Source: Inonotus obliquus (Eukaryota > Basidiomycota > Agaricomycetes > Hymenochaetales > Hymenochaetaceae). From it: DNA of 64,000 nucleotides. The stretch covers positions 2,356,001-2,420,000 of the forward strand of contig JAJHTX010000005.1 in the NCBI GenBank assembly GCA_032164295.1. The letters run 5' to 3'. The notes beneath the pieces were generated by a model. That model had not been told where the DNA came from, did not search any database, and was given only the letters and a program-made list of their open reading frames with translations. The first letter of the stretch is position 1. Every line of letters starts with the position of its first letter. This document shows, piece after piece, positions 43,449 to 55,460 of this stretch. The translations under genes and the position numbers were made by a program.

Positions 43449-46400
43449 ATGCCCGCTCAGATTCTCTCCGTACCAAATCCTCCTCCAGGAAAGTCCCAGC
43501 TCCCTGAAGGGCTCGGTCATCTCGCCATCAAACTTGACCTCAATGTCTTGTCTCAGCAGGAGCTTGACGATGTAAAGGCTTTCCGCAGAGCCGCCGACTA
43601 CATCGCTGCCGGTGAGTAAAGTGCCACGAAAAGCGTCAAAGGCATTGACGCAGTCCTCCTTAGCTATGATCTTCCTCAAGGACAACGTCCTTGTAGAACG
43701 CAGTATCACTTTCGATGATATCAAACCTCGCCTTCTCGGCCATTGGGGCACTTGCCCTGGCCTCTCCCTCATATATGCGCATCTTAACCGTCTCATTACC
43801 AAATTGGATCTCGACATGCTCTACGTCGTTGGTCCCGGTACGTTCATGCCACGCGCATATATGCGCTATCACCTCATTCTTTCTGCTCATTGATTTTTAT
43901 GTAAAGGTCATGGCGCACCGGGTATCCTCTCTTGCCTCTGGCTCGAGGATTCCCTGGGTACATTCCTCCCAAAGTACCCTCGCAATCGGGAGGGTCTTGG
44001 CCGCCTCATCTCCGGATTCTCAGCTCCAGGGGGGTTCCCTTCTCATATCAATGCAGAGACTCCAGGCTCCATCCATGAGGGTGGCGAACTCGGATATGCG
44101 CTCGCTGTTGCTTTCGGTGCCGTTATGGACAATCCCGACCTAATCGTTGCCTGCGTGGTCGGCGATGGCGAAGCCGAGACTGGCCCAACAGCAACCGCAT
44201 GGCATGGGTACAAGTATATTGATCCAGCAGAGAGCGGAGCCGTTATACCAATTGTTCACGTCAACGGTTTCAAGATCTCCGAACGAACAATCTACGGCAC
44301 CATGGACAATCTTGAAATGTCTGCTTTATTCAGGTCAGTTGACCCTTCATCCCATCTGATTCGCGCCAAACTAACATTCATTTACCCTTCTCCCATTTCT
44401 TGCTATCGATTCGCCGAAACACGGTTCCTGGATCATAATTATCTGCTAATCTTAAACGTTTCCCCTGGAATTACCATAAAAGTGGCTACGGTTACCAAGT
44501 TCGGTTTGTTGAGAATCTTGACAATATTGACCAAGACATGGCGGCTTCACTGGAGTGGGCAGTCGCCGAGATCAAGAAGATACAGGCAGCTGCGCGGAGC
44601 GGTCAGCAGATCGTGAAGCCACGTTGGCCAGTGCTTATTCTTCGCACGCCAAAGGTCAGTATATTGAATTGCCCTCAATTCTTAGGGTATCCTTTCCGCC
44701 CATCCTCTCATCATCACACTTATCACTGTGTTACTAAAAACTCCCTCCTGACAGGGTTGGAATGGCCCCAAGGAGTTCCATGGAGAATTCATCGAAGGCT
44801 CATTCCACTCGCACCAAGTCCCGCTTCCCAATTCGAAGACTGACAAGGAGGAGCTTGCGGCATTGCAGGCATGGTTAGAATCGTACAAGGTTTCCGACTT
44901 GATAAACATCGAGAGCGGAGAGCCGCTTGAAGAAATTTTGCGCATTGTGCCACGCGAACCTGGAAAGCGTCTGGGTCAACGCAGGGAAGCGAACGGGGAC
45001 TACAGCCCACTCGTAACTCCTGAATGGTCCGATCTGGGTGTGCTGAAAGGAACTCAGGAGAGCTGTATGAAGACCGTGGGCAAATTTTTGCTCGAAGTCG
45101 TCAAAGCGTGAGTACTTCACTTGGAAGGAATAAAATCATGACCAATCAGCGCTCTACAGTAATCCGAGCACATTCCGTATCTTTTCTCCAGATGAACTCG
45201 TCTCAAACAAGCTTGATGCTGTCTTCGAAGCGACAGGCCGTAACTTCCAGTGGGACGAAAACGCGCGCTTCAGTGGAGGCCGCGTCATCGAAATTCTCTC
45301 TGAGCACACCTGCCAGGGTATGCTGCAGGGATATACGCTCACTGGTCGCACAGGCCTCTTCCCTTCGTACGAGGCGTTCCTTGGCATTGTACACACAATG
45401 ATGGTGCAATATGCGAAGTTCGTAAAAATGGTCAGTCTGTTGATGTACGTTCGATGTAATTATCACTTACCAGAGGTTTACATAGGCACACGAGACGAGT
45501 TGGCGTAAGGATGTTGGATCCCTCAACTATATCGAGACTTCGACATGGACCCGTCAGGAACACAATGGATTCTCCCACCAGAATCCAAGCTTCATCGGCG
45601 CGGTGCTGAATCTCAAGCCTCAGCTGGCTCGTGTATACCTTCCTCCGGATGCAAACTGCTTCCTGAGCACTGTATCCCATTGCCTGCGCGCGAAGAACTA
45701 TGTGAACCTCATGGTCGGATCGAAACAACCAACACCAGTTTGGCTCAGCCCGGAAGAGGCAAACACACACTGCATTGCAGGTGCATCAACTTGGAAGTTC
45801 TGCAGTACAGATGGCGGTGTTAATCCTGACGTGTACGTAGTGCTTCGTACCCTACTTTGTAGGACTACCAATTTACAGTATCCTTTATAGTGTTATTGTC
45901 GGCATCGGTGTCGAGCTGACCTTCGAGGTCATCGCAGCTGCAGCCATGCTCCGCAGGGAGGTGCCCGAACTGCGTGTCCGCGTCGTGAATGTGACGGACC
46001 TTATGATCCTCGGACCGGAAAGGACACACCCGCACTCGCTGTTAGATGCCGACTTTGTCTCGCTCTTCACCAAGGATCGCCGTGTCCATTGGAATTACCA
46101 CGGGTATCCTATAGAACTTCGTGGTCTCCTCTTCGGTCGTCCGAATGTAGATCGCTTCTCTATCGCCGGTTATAACGAGGAGGGCACGACGACGACACCG
46201 TTCGACATGATGCTCTGTAATGGTACAAGTCGTTACCATGTTGCGGCTGCCGCGGTTCGCGGTGGTGCCCTCGTTAACGAGAAGGTCGCCGTTGACGCTC
46301 AGAAGTGTGTGAGTGAATTCATGCATCGCGCCCAAAAGGCGAAGGAGTACGCATTGTTGCATGGCCAAGGTTTGTCTATCTCCGATGTTTCTGACATGCG

Positions 46401-46465
46401 CATTAACTGAGAATTCTTCCAACTAAGATCCTCTGGACATTTACGACACTCCGGTGTTTGAGTAA
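43449..46465 (+). CDS. XFP1: Xylulose-5-phosphate/fructose-6-phosphate phosphoketolase (807 aa)
   Basis: Thiamine-diphosphate enzyme that splits xylulose-5-P (or fructose-6-P) with phosphate into acetyl phosphate and a C3 (or C4) sugar phosphate. Nine exons: 43449-43611, 43664-43837, 43907-44333, 44483-44654, 44755-45107, 45160-45430, 45486-45832, 45891-46369 and 46428-46465. Motifs: LGHWGTCPGLSL, VVGPGHGAP, FSAPGGFPSHINAETPGSIHEGGELGYALA, the ThDP-binding GDGEAETGPTATAWH (from residue 198), VHVNGFKISERT, GYGYQVRFVE, TPKGWNGPKE, FIEGSFHSHQVPL, RTGLFPSYEAF and GASTWKFCSTDGG. The C-terminus DPLDIYDTPVFE is rebuilt by the last splice. The protein has the standard fungal length. Introns of 149 and 100 nt (after exons 3 and 4) are long for this window. 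Confidence 0.97.
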
Positions 46466-46923
46466 ATTGGTGTCATTATCGTCTCTCTCGGATACGCCCT
46501 TAGATACGTGCTCGCATTCGGGCGACTGTGTAGAGCAGTAGATAAAGTATAGTGTACTTGTATCACTCCCCAGATAGCTGTTTCGTCTAGGACTCCATTA
46601 ACTTAGATATGAAGATAGTACCTGAGAAACCATATCCAATAAGAGTTTGTAATTATGTAATATAATGATGTTTTTATACTCACTTGGGCCCTCTTCTCTT
46701 GTGTGGTGCAGGTCGAAACCTGTCGAAACGAGGATCAGTTGATCGGCGTTTTTCTTTCCGTTTCAGGCAATGTGATTGCACTGCCATCATTCCGTGCCGC
46801 CCCTGCCGTGCGTCACTGCTTCTCAGTCGTCTCTCTTACTGCGCCTTCCACGTTGTCCAAGTAGCGCTAGCAGGTTGACCATCTCTTTCCACAACGTCGA
46901 TACCGAACCATTCAGCTTCGAGG
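46466..46923. other. Intergenic, co-directional
   Basis: 3' flank of phosphoketolase and promoter of the Bsd2-like gene. The leader just upstream of 46924 is pyrimidine-rich. No other feature is seen. Confidence 0.45.
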
Positions 46924-48222
46924 ATGTCTAGGAATGGCTATGCGCCGCTTTCGACCTCTCGCGAATCTGACGCGGTAGAGGACGAAATGGAACGAGCTTT
47001 TGAGTCAGACGATGACGAAGAGACTATTCCTCTGTCCCATCACTCAATGCCACCTACACCAGCAGCGCATGTTATTGGTCAGGTACAGGAAGGCGCATAC
47101 GACTTTGAGCGAGAATACGATCGACCGCCTCCGGGAAGCCCTCCTATAGCGCCTGGGAACTCAAATGGGATTATTCCCTCACCTACTTCAGTCATCCGAC
47201 CAAATTTGTCAACTCCAAGTCGAAGAACAAAACCCTCGTTCTTTCGAAGAGCGGTGGGAGTGCTTTTGCCACAACATTACTCTCGTGTTCCATCGGAAGA
47301 AGCAGAATCAGTTGGATACACGACGACTACGACGAGATTGGGCGGTGGACTTGAGAATGACGGAGTGTTTTCTAATGTTACTGCTAGACCGTCGTTACCG
47401 AGGACGGTGCAAGGTGAGGATGGGGAATTACATGTTATGCCTGAGGAAGCTCAAATTGAGGCGCCACCGGTATGTGATTCTTTGCTTGAGCACGTTTGCT
47501 GAGTAATTTACGATGATATATCGCTTTCAAGTCTTATGCTGCTGCCCAAGCAGATGCTGTTCCTTCGTACTGGGATACCACCGTATACGTACCTATGGGA
47601 GGCGCAGACGACGTAATAATAGATGGCTTACCCTCCGGAACCCTGCTTTCATTTGCCTTCAACTTCTTAATCTCCGTTTCATTCCAATTCGTCGGGTTCA
47701 TGCTCACGTATCTCCTCCACACATCTCACGCTGCGAAGTATGGTTCAAGAGCTGGTCTTGGTGTTACTTTAATTCAGTATGGACTAATCTCGAGAACGGT
47801 TGATGATGATTTGGATGTTGTTCAGGAGGGTGGTGATGGTGATGTTGGGATAGACAACACTTCGTCGTTCCCTGGTCAGTCACGAAGAGGGTACGGGTCA
47901 GTTTATCCTAGAGGGTTCTGGGCAGCAAGTTCAGACGATACGGGTGATGATACTGTTCGATTACCCACGGGTTCAATGCATGATTGGGTTTCATTCGTTC
48001 TTATGACAATCGGTACGTCTTCATCCGTCATAACCTTTACAAGTGCAATTGCTTACACACACTTTAGGTTGGATCCTCGTTTTATCATCTGTCCTTGGAT
48101 TCGCTCGTGTTAAACTATGGGAACGAAGTGTTCGTCCTCCGACACCTGAATCGTTTACGACTGAGCAGATGCGACACGATGAAGAGACGCGTTCACGCTT
48201 GACATATGCTTTCGGTATTTAG
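46924..48222 (+). CDS. Bsd2/Ndfip-like membrane adaptor for Rsp5 ubiquitin ligase (DUF2370, 393 aa)
   Basis: Three exons: 46924-47469, 47532-48012 and 48068-48222. Yeast Bsd2 and mammalian Ndfip1/2 sit in Golgi/endosomal membranes and recruit the HECT ligase Rsp5/Nedd4 to cargo such as metal transporters. The N-terminal half is acidic and Pro-rich, with no signal peptide. A PPSY motif (181-184), the PPxY class that binds WW domains, is created at the first exon junction, and VPSYWD follows. The C-terminal half has three hydrophobic segments: GTLLSFAFNFLISVSFQFVGFMLTYLL, a weaker helix at GLGVTLIQYGLI and WVSFVLMTIGWILVLSSVLGFARV, as in the family. Two short basic/acidic loops separate them. 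I am confident of the family, less of its cargo. Confidence 0.88.
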
Positions 48223-49231
48223 AACTGTATCCTGATCCCTCGTCCCTCATTCCTTATTTCTACAATATTACCGCATCAATTCACTATTTTCTCTGGTCCA
48301 CTCATCCGTGTCGCGCTACTTCCGCCTTTCTTTTCTGTGCCGTGTTGCGAATTGTCTATTAACTTTCTTGCTTCAGCACCAAGAATAGACGTATCTCGAA
48401 TTTCAGAACTTCCTGTAGTCTCAGCCAACTGTGCATACGTACGGATATATATCCTCCTCGCTTTGATTAGAGTAACCCAAAGAAGAAGGGAGATGAAGAA
48501 AGAAAGAAAGAAACGTGTTGATATTTTTAGTCATATTTTGTCACGTGGATGTCCGGATGGTTTATTGGTTCCGCAGATGGATTTGATCAAAAGGGAAATT
48601 GAACGCCTTTGAACACCGAACGCCGTGACTTCACAAACTCACTCAGTCGAAACTTTCACACTCGCTCTGGTACTGGTACTGGTGTTCTTCTCGACGCCTT
48701 GTGATCTGTATCGCTGACTCGGATTCATAGTTCGATACCTGTCACCTGCGATACGCATTACGCTTAACCTACTCATTAACAAAATCCTCATCTTCCCAGA
48801 ACTTAGAAGTCTAATCGAGTCGAGAAACTTAGGTATTCGGCGCTCGCTATCCCTCACTGGCAGTGGCACTCAAGATAGTCGGCGATCGTTGAAGATTATC
48901 ACTTATCACTTATCATTACATCATTACTAGCGGTACGCATAAAACTTTCTACAAAATCGGGAAGTTTCTTTGACTTGAGTAGACACTGACTCAGGAAGAC
49001 AGGAGACGACGGACATATATTGTATGTACATAGTCCGAAGTCTTTATCCTTTACTTCAAAGACTTCAAAGCTCATTGTCATTGAAGGCCATAATCATTGT
49101 TAGTGATATCACTGGTATTATACTAGTACTTGTCTATCTGATCTCCGTCCGGCGAGTCCTTTCAGAATCACGAGGACGAGGACGTTGTGCTGTCCAAACC
49201 CGAATCCGAATCGAACACCAGCACTAGTACT
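48223..49231. other. 1.0 kb intergenic region
   Basis: Holds the 3' flank of the Bsd2-like gene and the HEN1 promoter. The open frame at 48337-48612 lacks family resemblance. CACT/ATCACTT repeats near 48897-48915 are simple sequence. Confidence 0.4.
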
Positions 49232-51093
49232 ATGGGTGGTGGTAGCACCGTGACTACCGATCTCGATCTTAACTTGAAGGACTCTGAGTCGAACGCTTCA
49301 GCGCCTGATGCCGATACAAACTCAAGTACAAAAGCGGGAGCGAAATCAGAATCAATATCAATATCACCCGCAGACTCAGCATCAGATCCAGATTCGGATT
49401 CGGATTCGGATTCGGATTCGGATTCTACTATACCTTACCAACAAACTGAAGTCCGAGTAACGTTCTTCCCTTCCTTAAACGAAACGAGGCGAGCATGGAT
49501 ATTGAAGAAACTTAGAGAGGAGCGTGTTATTTCTGTGCGTATCCGATTCTTCTTCTTTTTTATGTGCTGTCAATTCCTTCCGGAGTCATCGTAGCTTGGT
49601 AGTGTTTTGATATTGGCTTTATACGCATCACTCTTCGGGCAAACTTTTGAATGTGAATGTATAATGTTTGGATGGTTCTAACGCCACGTTTCATTAAATA
49701 GGTTCTCGACGTCGGTTGCGGAGCAGGAACTCTCATAGCATGTCTATGCTACCCTCCAGCATTCCTAAACGCCAGCAACGAAACCGCCAATTCAAACCTC
49801 AATCAACATCACTCAAGTTCAAACACAAACGATACCGGAAAACTCCCAGACCTACACATAACTCAACTCGCAGGACTAGATATATCCACACGCGCATTGG
49901 AAAAAGCTATCATCAACACAACCTCACCTACCGCTTCTCATTATCCCAATATGCCTAGATGGGAGAGGTTAGAAGTGAAGCTATGGCTTGGATCACTTCA
50001 GGTGTATAATCCAGAGTTTAAAGACGTAGAGTGTATTGTCTCTTCCGAAGTGTAAGTACCTTATTTAAAGATAAGGCAGAGACCGAACCTAGCTGATGTT
50101 ACTTGAAAAATTAGGATAGAACATCTTCCCGCATCACTCTTATCGACATATGCACCTATGCTGCTTGGCTTGTACCGTCCACGCGTTTTACTCATCACAA
50201 CGCCGAACTACGCTTTCAATCCACGCTTCTCTGCACCAGGGACAGTCGATCCATCTGGTTTCAAGGACCCAACAGGACGAACAGACAGAGTCTTCCGACA
50301 CGCCGACCACAAATTCGAATGGACGCCTTCAGAGTTCAAAACGTGGTGTACAGACGCGGCAGCGACTTGGGGGTACACCGTCGAAGTGGACGCAGTTGGT
50401 CAACCTATGGAACAAGATCCATGGAATCGCGACGAAGAGCTCGGATCCGCATCTCAAGTCGCACTTTTCCGCCGCAACGACGATTGGCAAGGTCATCGTC
50501 CAGCACCAGCACCGCTGACGCAAAAGTCCACCCACAAGACCCACAAATTACTCGAGACACATATTCATCATCCTCACCCTCAGGCGGGGATTCCCGAATC
50601 TCCGGAGAAAATTCTCGAGAACGTCATCAAGTATATGGAATCATACTATCTCGAAGACGGATATTCAGTCTGGGACTTATGGGTAGAGAACAAAATATCA
50701 ATTGCATGCGGTGGGCGGCTTGACATTTTGCTAAACGCCATCGACTCTTCTCCGGAATTGCGTTTGACTCGAAACGATGGAACACTTGCGAGAGAGTGGA
50801 ATGTAAAATTTTCGGGAGCTAGGCACTGGGAAGCAGCCGAAACATCGAAGACGAGTTATTGGGAAAGAAGCGCGTCGCACGAACCACCATCATGGAGTCA
50901 CCGAGTGATCGCACTGGATAAGGACGCTGACGCAGATGATATAACGGACTGGCCAGGTCCATCGCAAGAATGGTACAGTCTCGAGAGCCAGGGTCCTTTA
51001 GTAGACGAGGAGGAAAAGTTCTCGTATAGTACGGATGCCTGGGGGGCTGCATCAATCCATCCAGCCTTCATTGATGTCTTGGGATGGCGCTAG
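49232..51093 (+). CDS. HEN1: Small RNA 2'-O-methyltransferase HEN1 (543 aa)
   Basis: Methylates the 3'-terminal ribose of small RNAs and so protects them in RNA silencing. Three exons: 49232-49534, 49702-50051 and 50115-51093, with introns of 167 and 63 nt. After an acidic Ser/Asp-rich N-terminus, the SAM-binding motif VLDVGCGAGTL begins at residue 102. The metal-binding ExxEH motif SEVIEHLP (Glu217, Glu220, His221) is formed across the second splice junction, and the downstream histidines FRHADHKFEW (280-287) complete the HEN1 signature; TPNYAFNPRF is also typical. The N-terminal RNA-binding domains of plant HEN1 are missing, as in other fungal and animal members. A DSDSDS run comes from an ATTCGG hexamer repeat (49391-49424). 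Confidence 0.95.
49391..49424 (+). repeat. ATTCGG hexanucleotide repeat in HEN1 exon 1
   Basis: Five to six tandem GATTCG units encode an alternating Asp-Ser run. The unit length is a multiple of three, so changes in copy number keep the frame and only lengthen or shorten the acidic linker. Confidence 0.85.
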
Positions 51094-51437
51094 GACAGCA
51101 GATGTATACACCTAAGAAGCCATAAAAGTTAAAGCGTTAGCGTCATTTGTAGTCCTTAGCTTGTGATTCTTTTGGATTATAGGAGTTGTACGAAATCCCA
51201 ACCACTCCGAGGGGGTCTTAGACGTTGCATCAACCTCGCGTATTTCCATATGGATAAAGGGGGTAGATGAATCGAAAGCGAGTGATAAAAATGAAGATAA
51301 GGTATCAAAACTGAGTGAAGTGCTTCTAGCCTCCTCCTCCAGTGTGGCGTCGGTCCAGTCATCAACCTCTAAACACAGACCCAAACACGCCCGACCATCG
51401 CAACCCTATGACAATAACCGACCATCCAAACGATATA
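51094..51437. other. Convergent 3' intergenic region
   Basis: Lies between the stop codons of HEN1 and the V-ATPase subunit e gene. An open frame on the - strand (51112-51384) is downstream of that gene and has no recognisable content. Confidence 0.5.
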
Positions 51438-51797
51438 TCATTCCGTTAATAATGTACGTTTCGGTGCTATGAGTAACAAACCCAAGATACGGGATCGTCA
51501 GTCCAGTAACAGGAGATGAAACAGCTTGCAATAAAACGCACTCATGAGGGGATGTAATTGTGCCATATACGTGACCATCCACATCAAATAGCAACACGAC
51601 AGCGCGAGAAGAATCGCAGTTCGTATGGTTCTAATTGGTATATGTAAAGCAGTGCGTTAGACGAGTCGTGAACTCCAAACAAGAAGTGCTGTAGAAACAA
51701 ACGTCTGGTTCGGACCCTTAGGTGTAGCAAGCCATGAAATAGCCATTACACCTAGTACGATAACAAGAAGAGCGAGTACAGGAAAGCCTGAAGCCAT
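51438..51797 (-). CDS. VMA9: V-type ATPase subunit e (70 aa)
   Basis: A tiny hydrophobic subunit of the membrane sector of the vacuolar proton pump, needed for its assembly. Three exons on the - strand: 51703-51797, 51542-51630 and 51467 boundary to 51438 (exon 3, 51438-51466), with introns of 72 and 75 nt. The product begins MASGFPVLALLVIVLG, continues APKGPNQT-type sequence (here TPKGPNQT), then IRTAILLALSCCYLMWMVTYMAQLHPL, and ends in a short basic tail (PKRTLLTE). Length, two-helix layout and the ASGFPV and PKGPNQT motifs match the family well. The last exon (29 nt) is the least certain part, chosen because it restores a PKR tail. Confidence 0.9.
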
Positions 51798-52884
51798 ACT
51801 GTTGAGACGGTCGTTGAGGAAGACGCGAGTTCTACTTCGCTGCCGCTGCCCTTTGTCATTGTGGGCGGCACGGCACGTCACGAGATGTGACTCTACCTTC
51901 CTATTATGGAAGTCTTCCACTCACTTGCGAGTTAAAAAAATGAAGATCCGTTGTACCTCCCTCTTTCTGCCTGTCCTGACAGTGAGAGACTGCATATCCC
52001 AGTGTAAAATTCTTACTGTCACAGAATCTCATCAGATGAGCCCGCATTTCTTACGAGGAACTGAGCCGCGAGGAGCTCTCAGACTCATGGCCGAATCCAG
52101 TGCCCGAATGTCGCGGTGGCCAGAGCAATTCTGTTGCAGAGATAGTCCTGTGCATACAGTGTTCTGATTAATTTCGCGTTCTTCTCTAAAACTTCATGAG
52201 AGCTATAATAATTTGTTGCCTGATGTACGGCCGGTTGCTGTGTACTTCTTGTACTTCTTCAGAATAGAATTGAGTTGCATGTGAAAGGGAAGGACGCACC
52301 TAAAATGAGGTAAGATACTGCTGCTAAGTAGTAGCAAAACTGGAATATCAGCCATACACGATAGGATTGTTTGAGGCAGGATACAAATAAAGGAGAAGGA
52401 CTCAGATTATCAATCAGGGAGGATGAGATGAGATCCGTAAGTCCTTCCTTTGGTACTGCCTGAACGGATCGCAGTCAAGGAAGACCTGAACATTGTATGA
52501 AACGAACCAGAACCTTTGAACGTTGCAACATCCCACACCATTACTTGACCACCGGGACCGAAAGTCAGGCCAAAGCTACTTCAGCGATATGTGATTGGAT
52601 TCAGAGGAAGGCATTGAAATCAATGCTTGGAAAGTGCACGTGAATCCATCGGCACCCCGCAAAGTAATTAGTAAAAAGTATTTTGTCGCGTGAGGCGGGG
52701 AAGATAATCAGCGATTACGTGAGATTATGATGTGACAATACTCGATGGAATATTTTAATTGGTTTGATGACACATGACCACTTTAATATTCAGCAATGAT
52801 GCGGAATGCTCTTCTATTTCCCGTCCGTCCTCCTTTTCATCTACATCCACCACTATCTCTCTTCATCCTCATCTCACTTTCCTA
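51798..52884. other. 1.1 kb intergenic region
   Basis: Promoters of VMA9 (-) and the bHLH gene (+). A TATTTTAA element at 52750-52757 and a long pyrimidine-rich leader (52806-52882) precede the chosen bHLH start. No gene is seen in between. Confidence 0.45.
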
Positions 52885-54096
52885 ATGGCTGCCATGTCAT
52901 TACTCACCCCAGCAGAATCTCTAAAATTCGAATCTGCTCTGGTCAGCTATTCAAACGGAATACAAGCTCCTGAATGGGCAATGTATTCCTCAGATCCACC
53001 TCCTGATGAACTCGACGAGCGCCATCTTCCACCTAGAAGAGAGGGCAGCGAGCAACTTGCAAAGGCAACCAAAGACCTCATCTCTCTAGATTGTAGCTCT
53101 ATCCGATGGAACGAGTCTTTGGACCGTGGAATCATCCCTTCGTCCTGTCCAGCGACTTCCCCTCATAACCTGCAGTTCAAGCCTCATTCGCCTACCTCCT
53201 ATACTGTCCCCTCTCCACTTCAACGGCTCTCTTCCCCACTTCACCAATTCTTCGGTGGACCACCTCCGCATTTGCATAGACCACCTCCGCTAACGACTAT
53301 TGTACCAAGTCACACGTTCAACAACTCCGTGTCGGACAACCAGCAAAGCGCAAGCTCCGTTTCGTCGGATCCTACACCGCCTCCGCGAACGCCGCCCTCT
53401 CTCAAACGACCTTATACGGCATCATCATCAGACCTCCAGAGCCTGTCTGCTGGTCCTAGTACCAGTAATGGTATTTCCACTTCTCCATCTCAGCATCAAC
53501 AATCCAAGAAACACCGGGCGTCACCTCCGCATCAACAAGGTCCGGTACTCAATACCAAACCAACCATGTTAACACCCTCACAGAAAAAAGCGAACCATAT
53601 ACAATCTGAACAGAAGCGTCGTGCGAATATCCGACGGGGTTACGAAGCGCTTTGTGAGACTGTGCCGGCTTTACGTGAAGCAATTGCAGCTGAGGAACGG
53701 GAGTTGGCGGAAGGAGGAGCGGATAGTGAATCGGGGTCGAAGGGGAAGTCAAAGAAGAAGAATCGTGGGAAGCGGGGCTTGATGGTCGAATCAGGCGAGA
53801 AAATAGATGGCCGAGCTGGACCACGAAGTGAAAATGTTATCTTGCAGAAGAGTATGTTTTCTTCTTATTTGGTGGCAAAGATATTCATCATGGTCTTATT
53901 TTTAGCAATTGACTACATTCAAGAGTTATTGGATGAACGAAAGGTGCTACTTGATAGGTTAAATCAAGCTCGGTGTAAGCATGCACCTGGGCTGGTCCCA
54001 CCGTTACAAGGCGCTATCCCTTTGTGGGAACGGGAATGGAATGGTGGGACAGGTATCACAGACGACGGTGACTCTGACGACGAAGATGATTCGTAG
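52885..54096 (+). CDS. bHLH transcription factor (385 aa)
   Basis: Two exons: 52885-53851 and 53906-54096; the 54-nt intron is a multiple of three. An in-frame ATG exists at 52774, but a TATA-like element at 52750 and the CT-rich leader point to the start at 52885 (MAAMSLLTPAES). The first 240 residues are Ser/Pro/His-rich and disordered. The basic region HIQSEQKRRANIRRGYEAL contains the E-box contact residues (His, Glu, Arg), helix 1 is ALCETVPAL, the loop is long and Lys/Gly/Ser-rich (KGKSKKKNRGKRG), and helix 2 is VILQKTIDYIQELLDER once the intron is removed. It continues into a short leucine heptad (LLDRLNQAR). The tail is acidic (DDGDSDDEDDS). Basidiomycete members with this long loop resemble Mlx/Max-like or SREBP-distant bHLH proteins; targets are unknown. 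Confidence 0.88.
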   Translation: MAAMSLLTPAESLKFESALVSYSNGIQAPEWAMYSSDPPPDELDERHLPPRREGSEQLAKATKDLISLDCSSIRWNESLDRGIIPSSCPATSPHNLQFKPHSPTSYTVPSPLQRLSSPLHQFFGGPPPHLHRPPPLTTIVPSHTFNNSVSDNQQSASSVSSDPTPPPRTPPSLKRPYTASSSDLQSLSAGPSTSNGISTSPSQHQQSKKHRASPPHQQGPVLNTKPTMLTPSQKKANHIQSEQKRRANIRRGYEALCETVPALREAIAAEERELAEGGADSESGSKGKSKKKNRGKRGLMVESGEKIDGRAGPRSENVILQKSMFSSYLVAKIFIMVLFLAIDYIQELLDERKVLLDRLNQARCKHAPGLVPPLQGAIPLWEREWNGGTGITDDGDSDDEDDS

Positions 54097-55460
54097 TTGC
54101 CTTTTTCTCTTCTTTCCTCTTCCCTTTCCTGTTTTCATCTCTTTTTTTTCTCAGTCTCCTTCCCACCCGTCTGTAAAGGGGTTTATCTCCATCAGCACGT
54201 ATCCAGTCTCCGCTTCGGAAACTCTTCCCTCTTCTCCTCCCTACTTCCTTGCTCTCTATACGCTTCCTTGAAATGCTATCATTTTACCCCTCCCTTTGTT
54301 TCGCGATAGCATCTCGTATCTTGCATCTCGGAGAGCAACTTTGTTTGTTTATACCATCCGATCTCTTTACCTCCTTCCCCCCTTCTCTTTTTCCCTTTTT
54401 CCCTTTTTTTCCTGTTACTCCTTTGAAACGCTGCGAACCGTTTTGCTTTTCATCGGCACTTACCAGTACTCACAGTTGTTCTGTGCTCTGAGCGGAATAT
54501 CTCTTTTACCCTTACGCTTACCCCTTCCCCAGCCTCGAATTCTCATAACTTATGAAAGCTTAATATCGTATATCGTACGTACTGAGAAAAGAAGAAATGT
54601 ACTTTTATAAATGGAAACGAATTGATTTGATGAGATTACGGAGTGAGAAATGACTAATGAGTAATAAGGTGGTCATGTGCGTATGATCATGTGGATGACG
54701 CTCACATAAATTAGACTCTAATTCGGCATTACCCCACCGTCAACACATGGTCAATCACGAGCACCAGCGATGGACAAACTTGTTACCAAGTTACCAAAAT
54801 GACTTCACAATCCCCCTGACAAGAGGGTTCTGAGTTGTAGATGTGTGAGAAGCAACAAAAGGAAGCAAAGAAGATCACGGGAAAAAAGAGTTTTCTCGAG
54901 TCATGTTCAGATGCAAAGCAAGATGGATGGATAGATGTGTATTAAGACGCTGGACGCTGTAAGACGGTTCGATAACAAAAGGGGGGCCTACTCGGATTCT
55001 TGAAAGGTAGAGTTTGGGGATGTGGATAGAGCAGCGTTAAGGGAACGGAGCCAATTAGAAGGAGAATATGATACAGGATATTGGTTTGCTTGGTTAGATG
55101 AAGATGATCAGGAAAATTCATGGGTATCAGCGCCATTGGAATGCAATAGAAACTGAATGGTTAATTCAAGTCTAGTTTTCGTCCGTCGGAATGTCATTGA
55201 GTGAAGACAAAAACGGACAATGGTCTATCATTTCTTGCGCCTCTTTTTCCTCGGTCGGGTCGTCAGATTCTTGATGGATTATGAGCGTGCGGGCGGATAG
55301 GGCAAAGGGTCGATCAGTACTTTCGTCTAAATTGGGAATTATGATGGTGATGGAGCCACCAGGGGCCACGTCAGCTCGAGGAAGTCACTGTACCAGGTCA
55401 GATGTCGCATAAACCTAACCGAGCAAGACATACATCTTCCACCGGGCCAACTCCGCCTCG
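54097..55460. other. 1.4 kb intergenic region, pyrimidine-rich
   Basis: From 54100 to about 54420 the + strand is dominated by C/T runs downstream of the bHLH stop, so open frames there reflect composition. Toward the right, - strand frames at 55172-55369 and 55339-55551 lie downstream of the Nudix stop and may be 3' UTR. I see no supported gene. Confidence 0.4.

Noticed and set aside
54097..54610. Several + strand open frames after the bHLH gene
   Set aside because: They arise from pyrimidine-rich sequence (runs of Ser, Leu, Phe and Pro) and have no domain or independent promoter.
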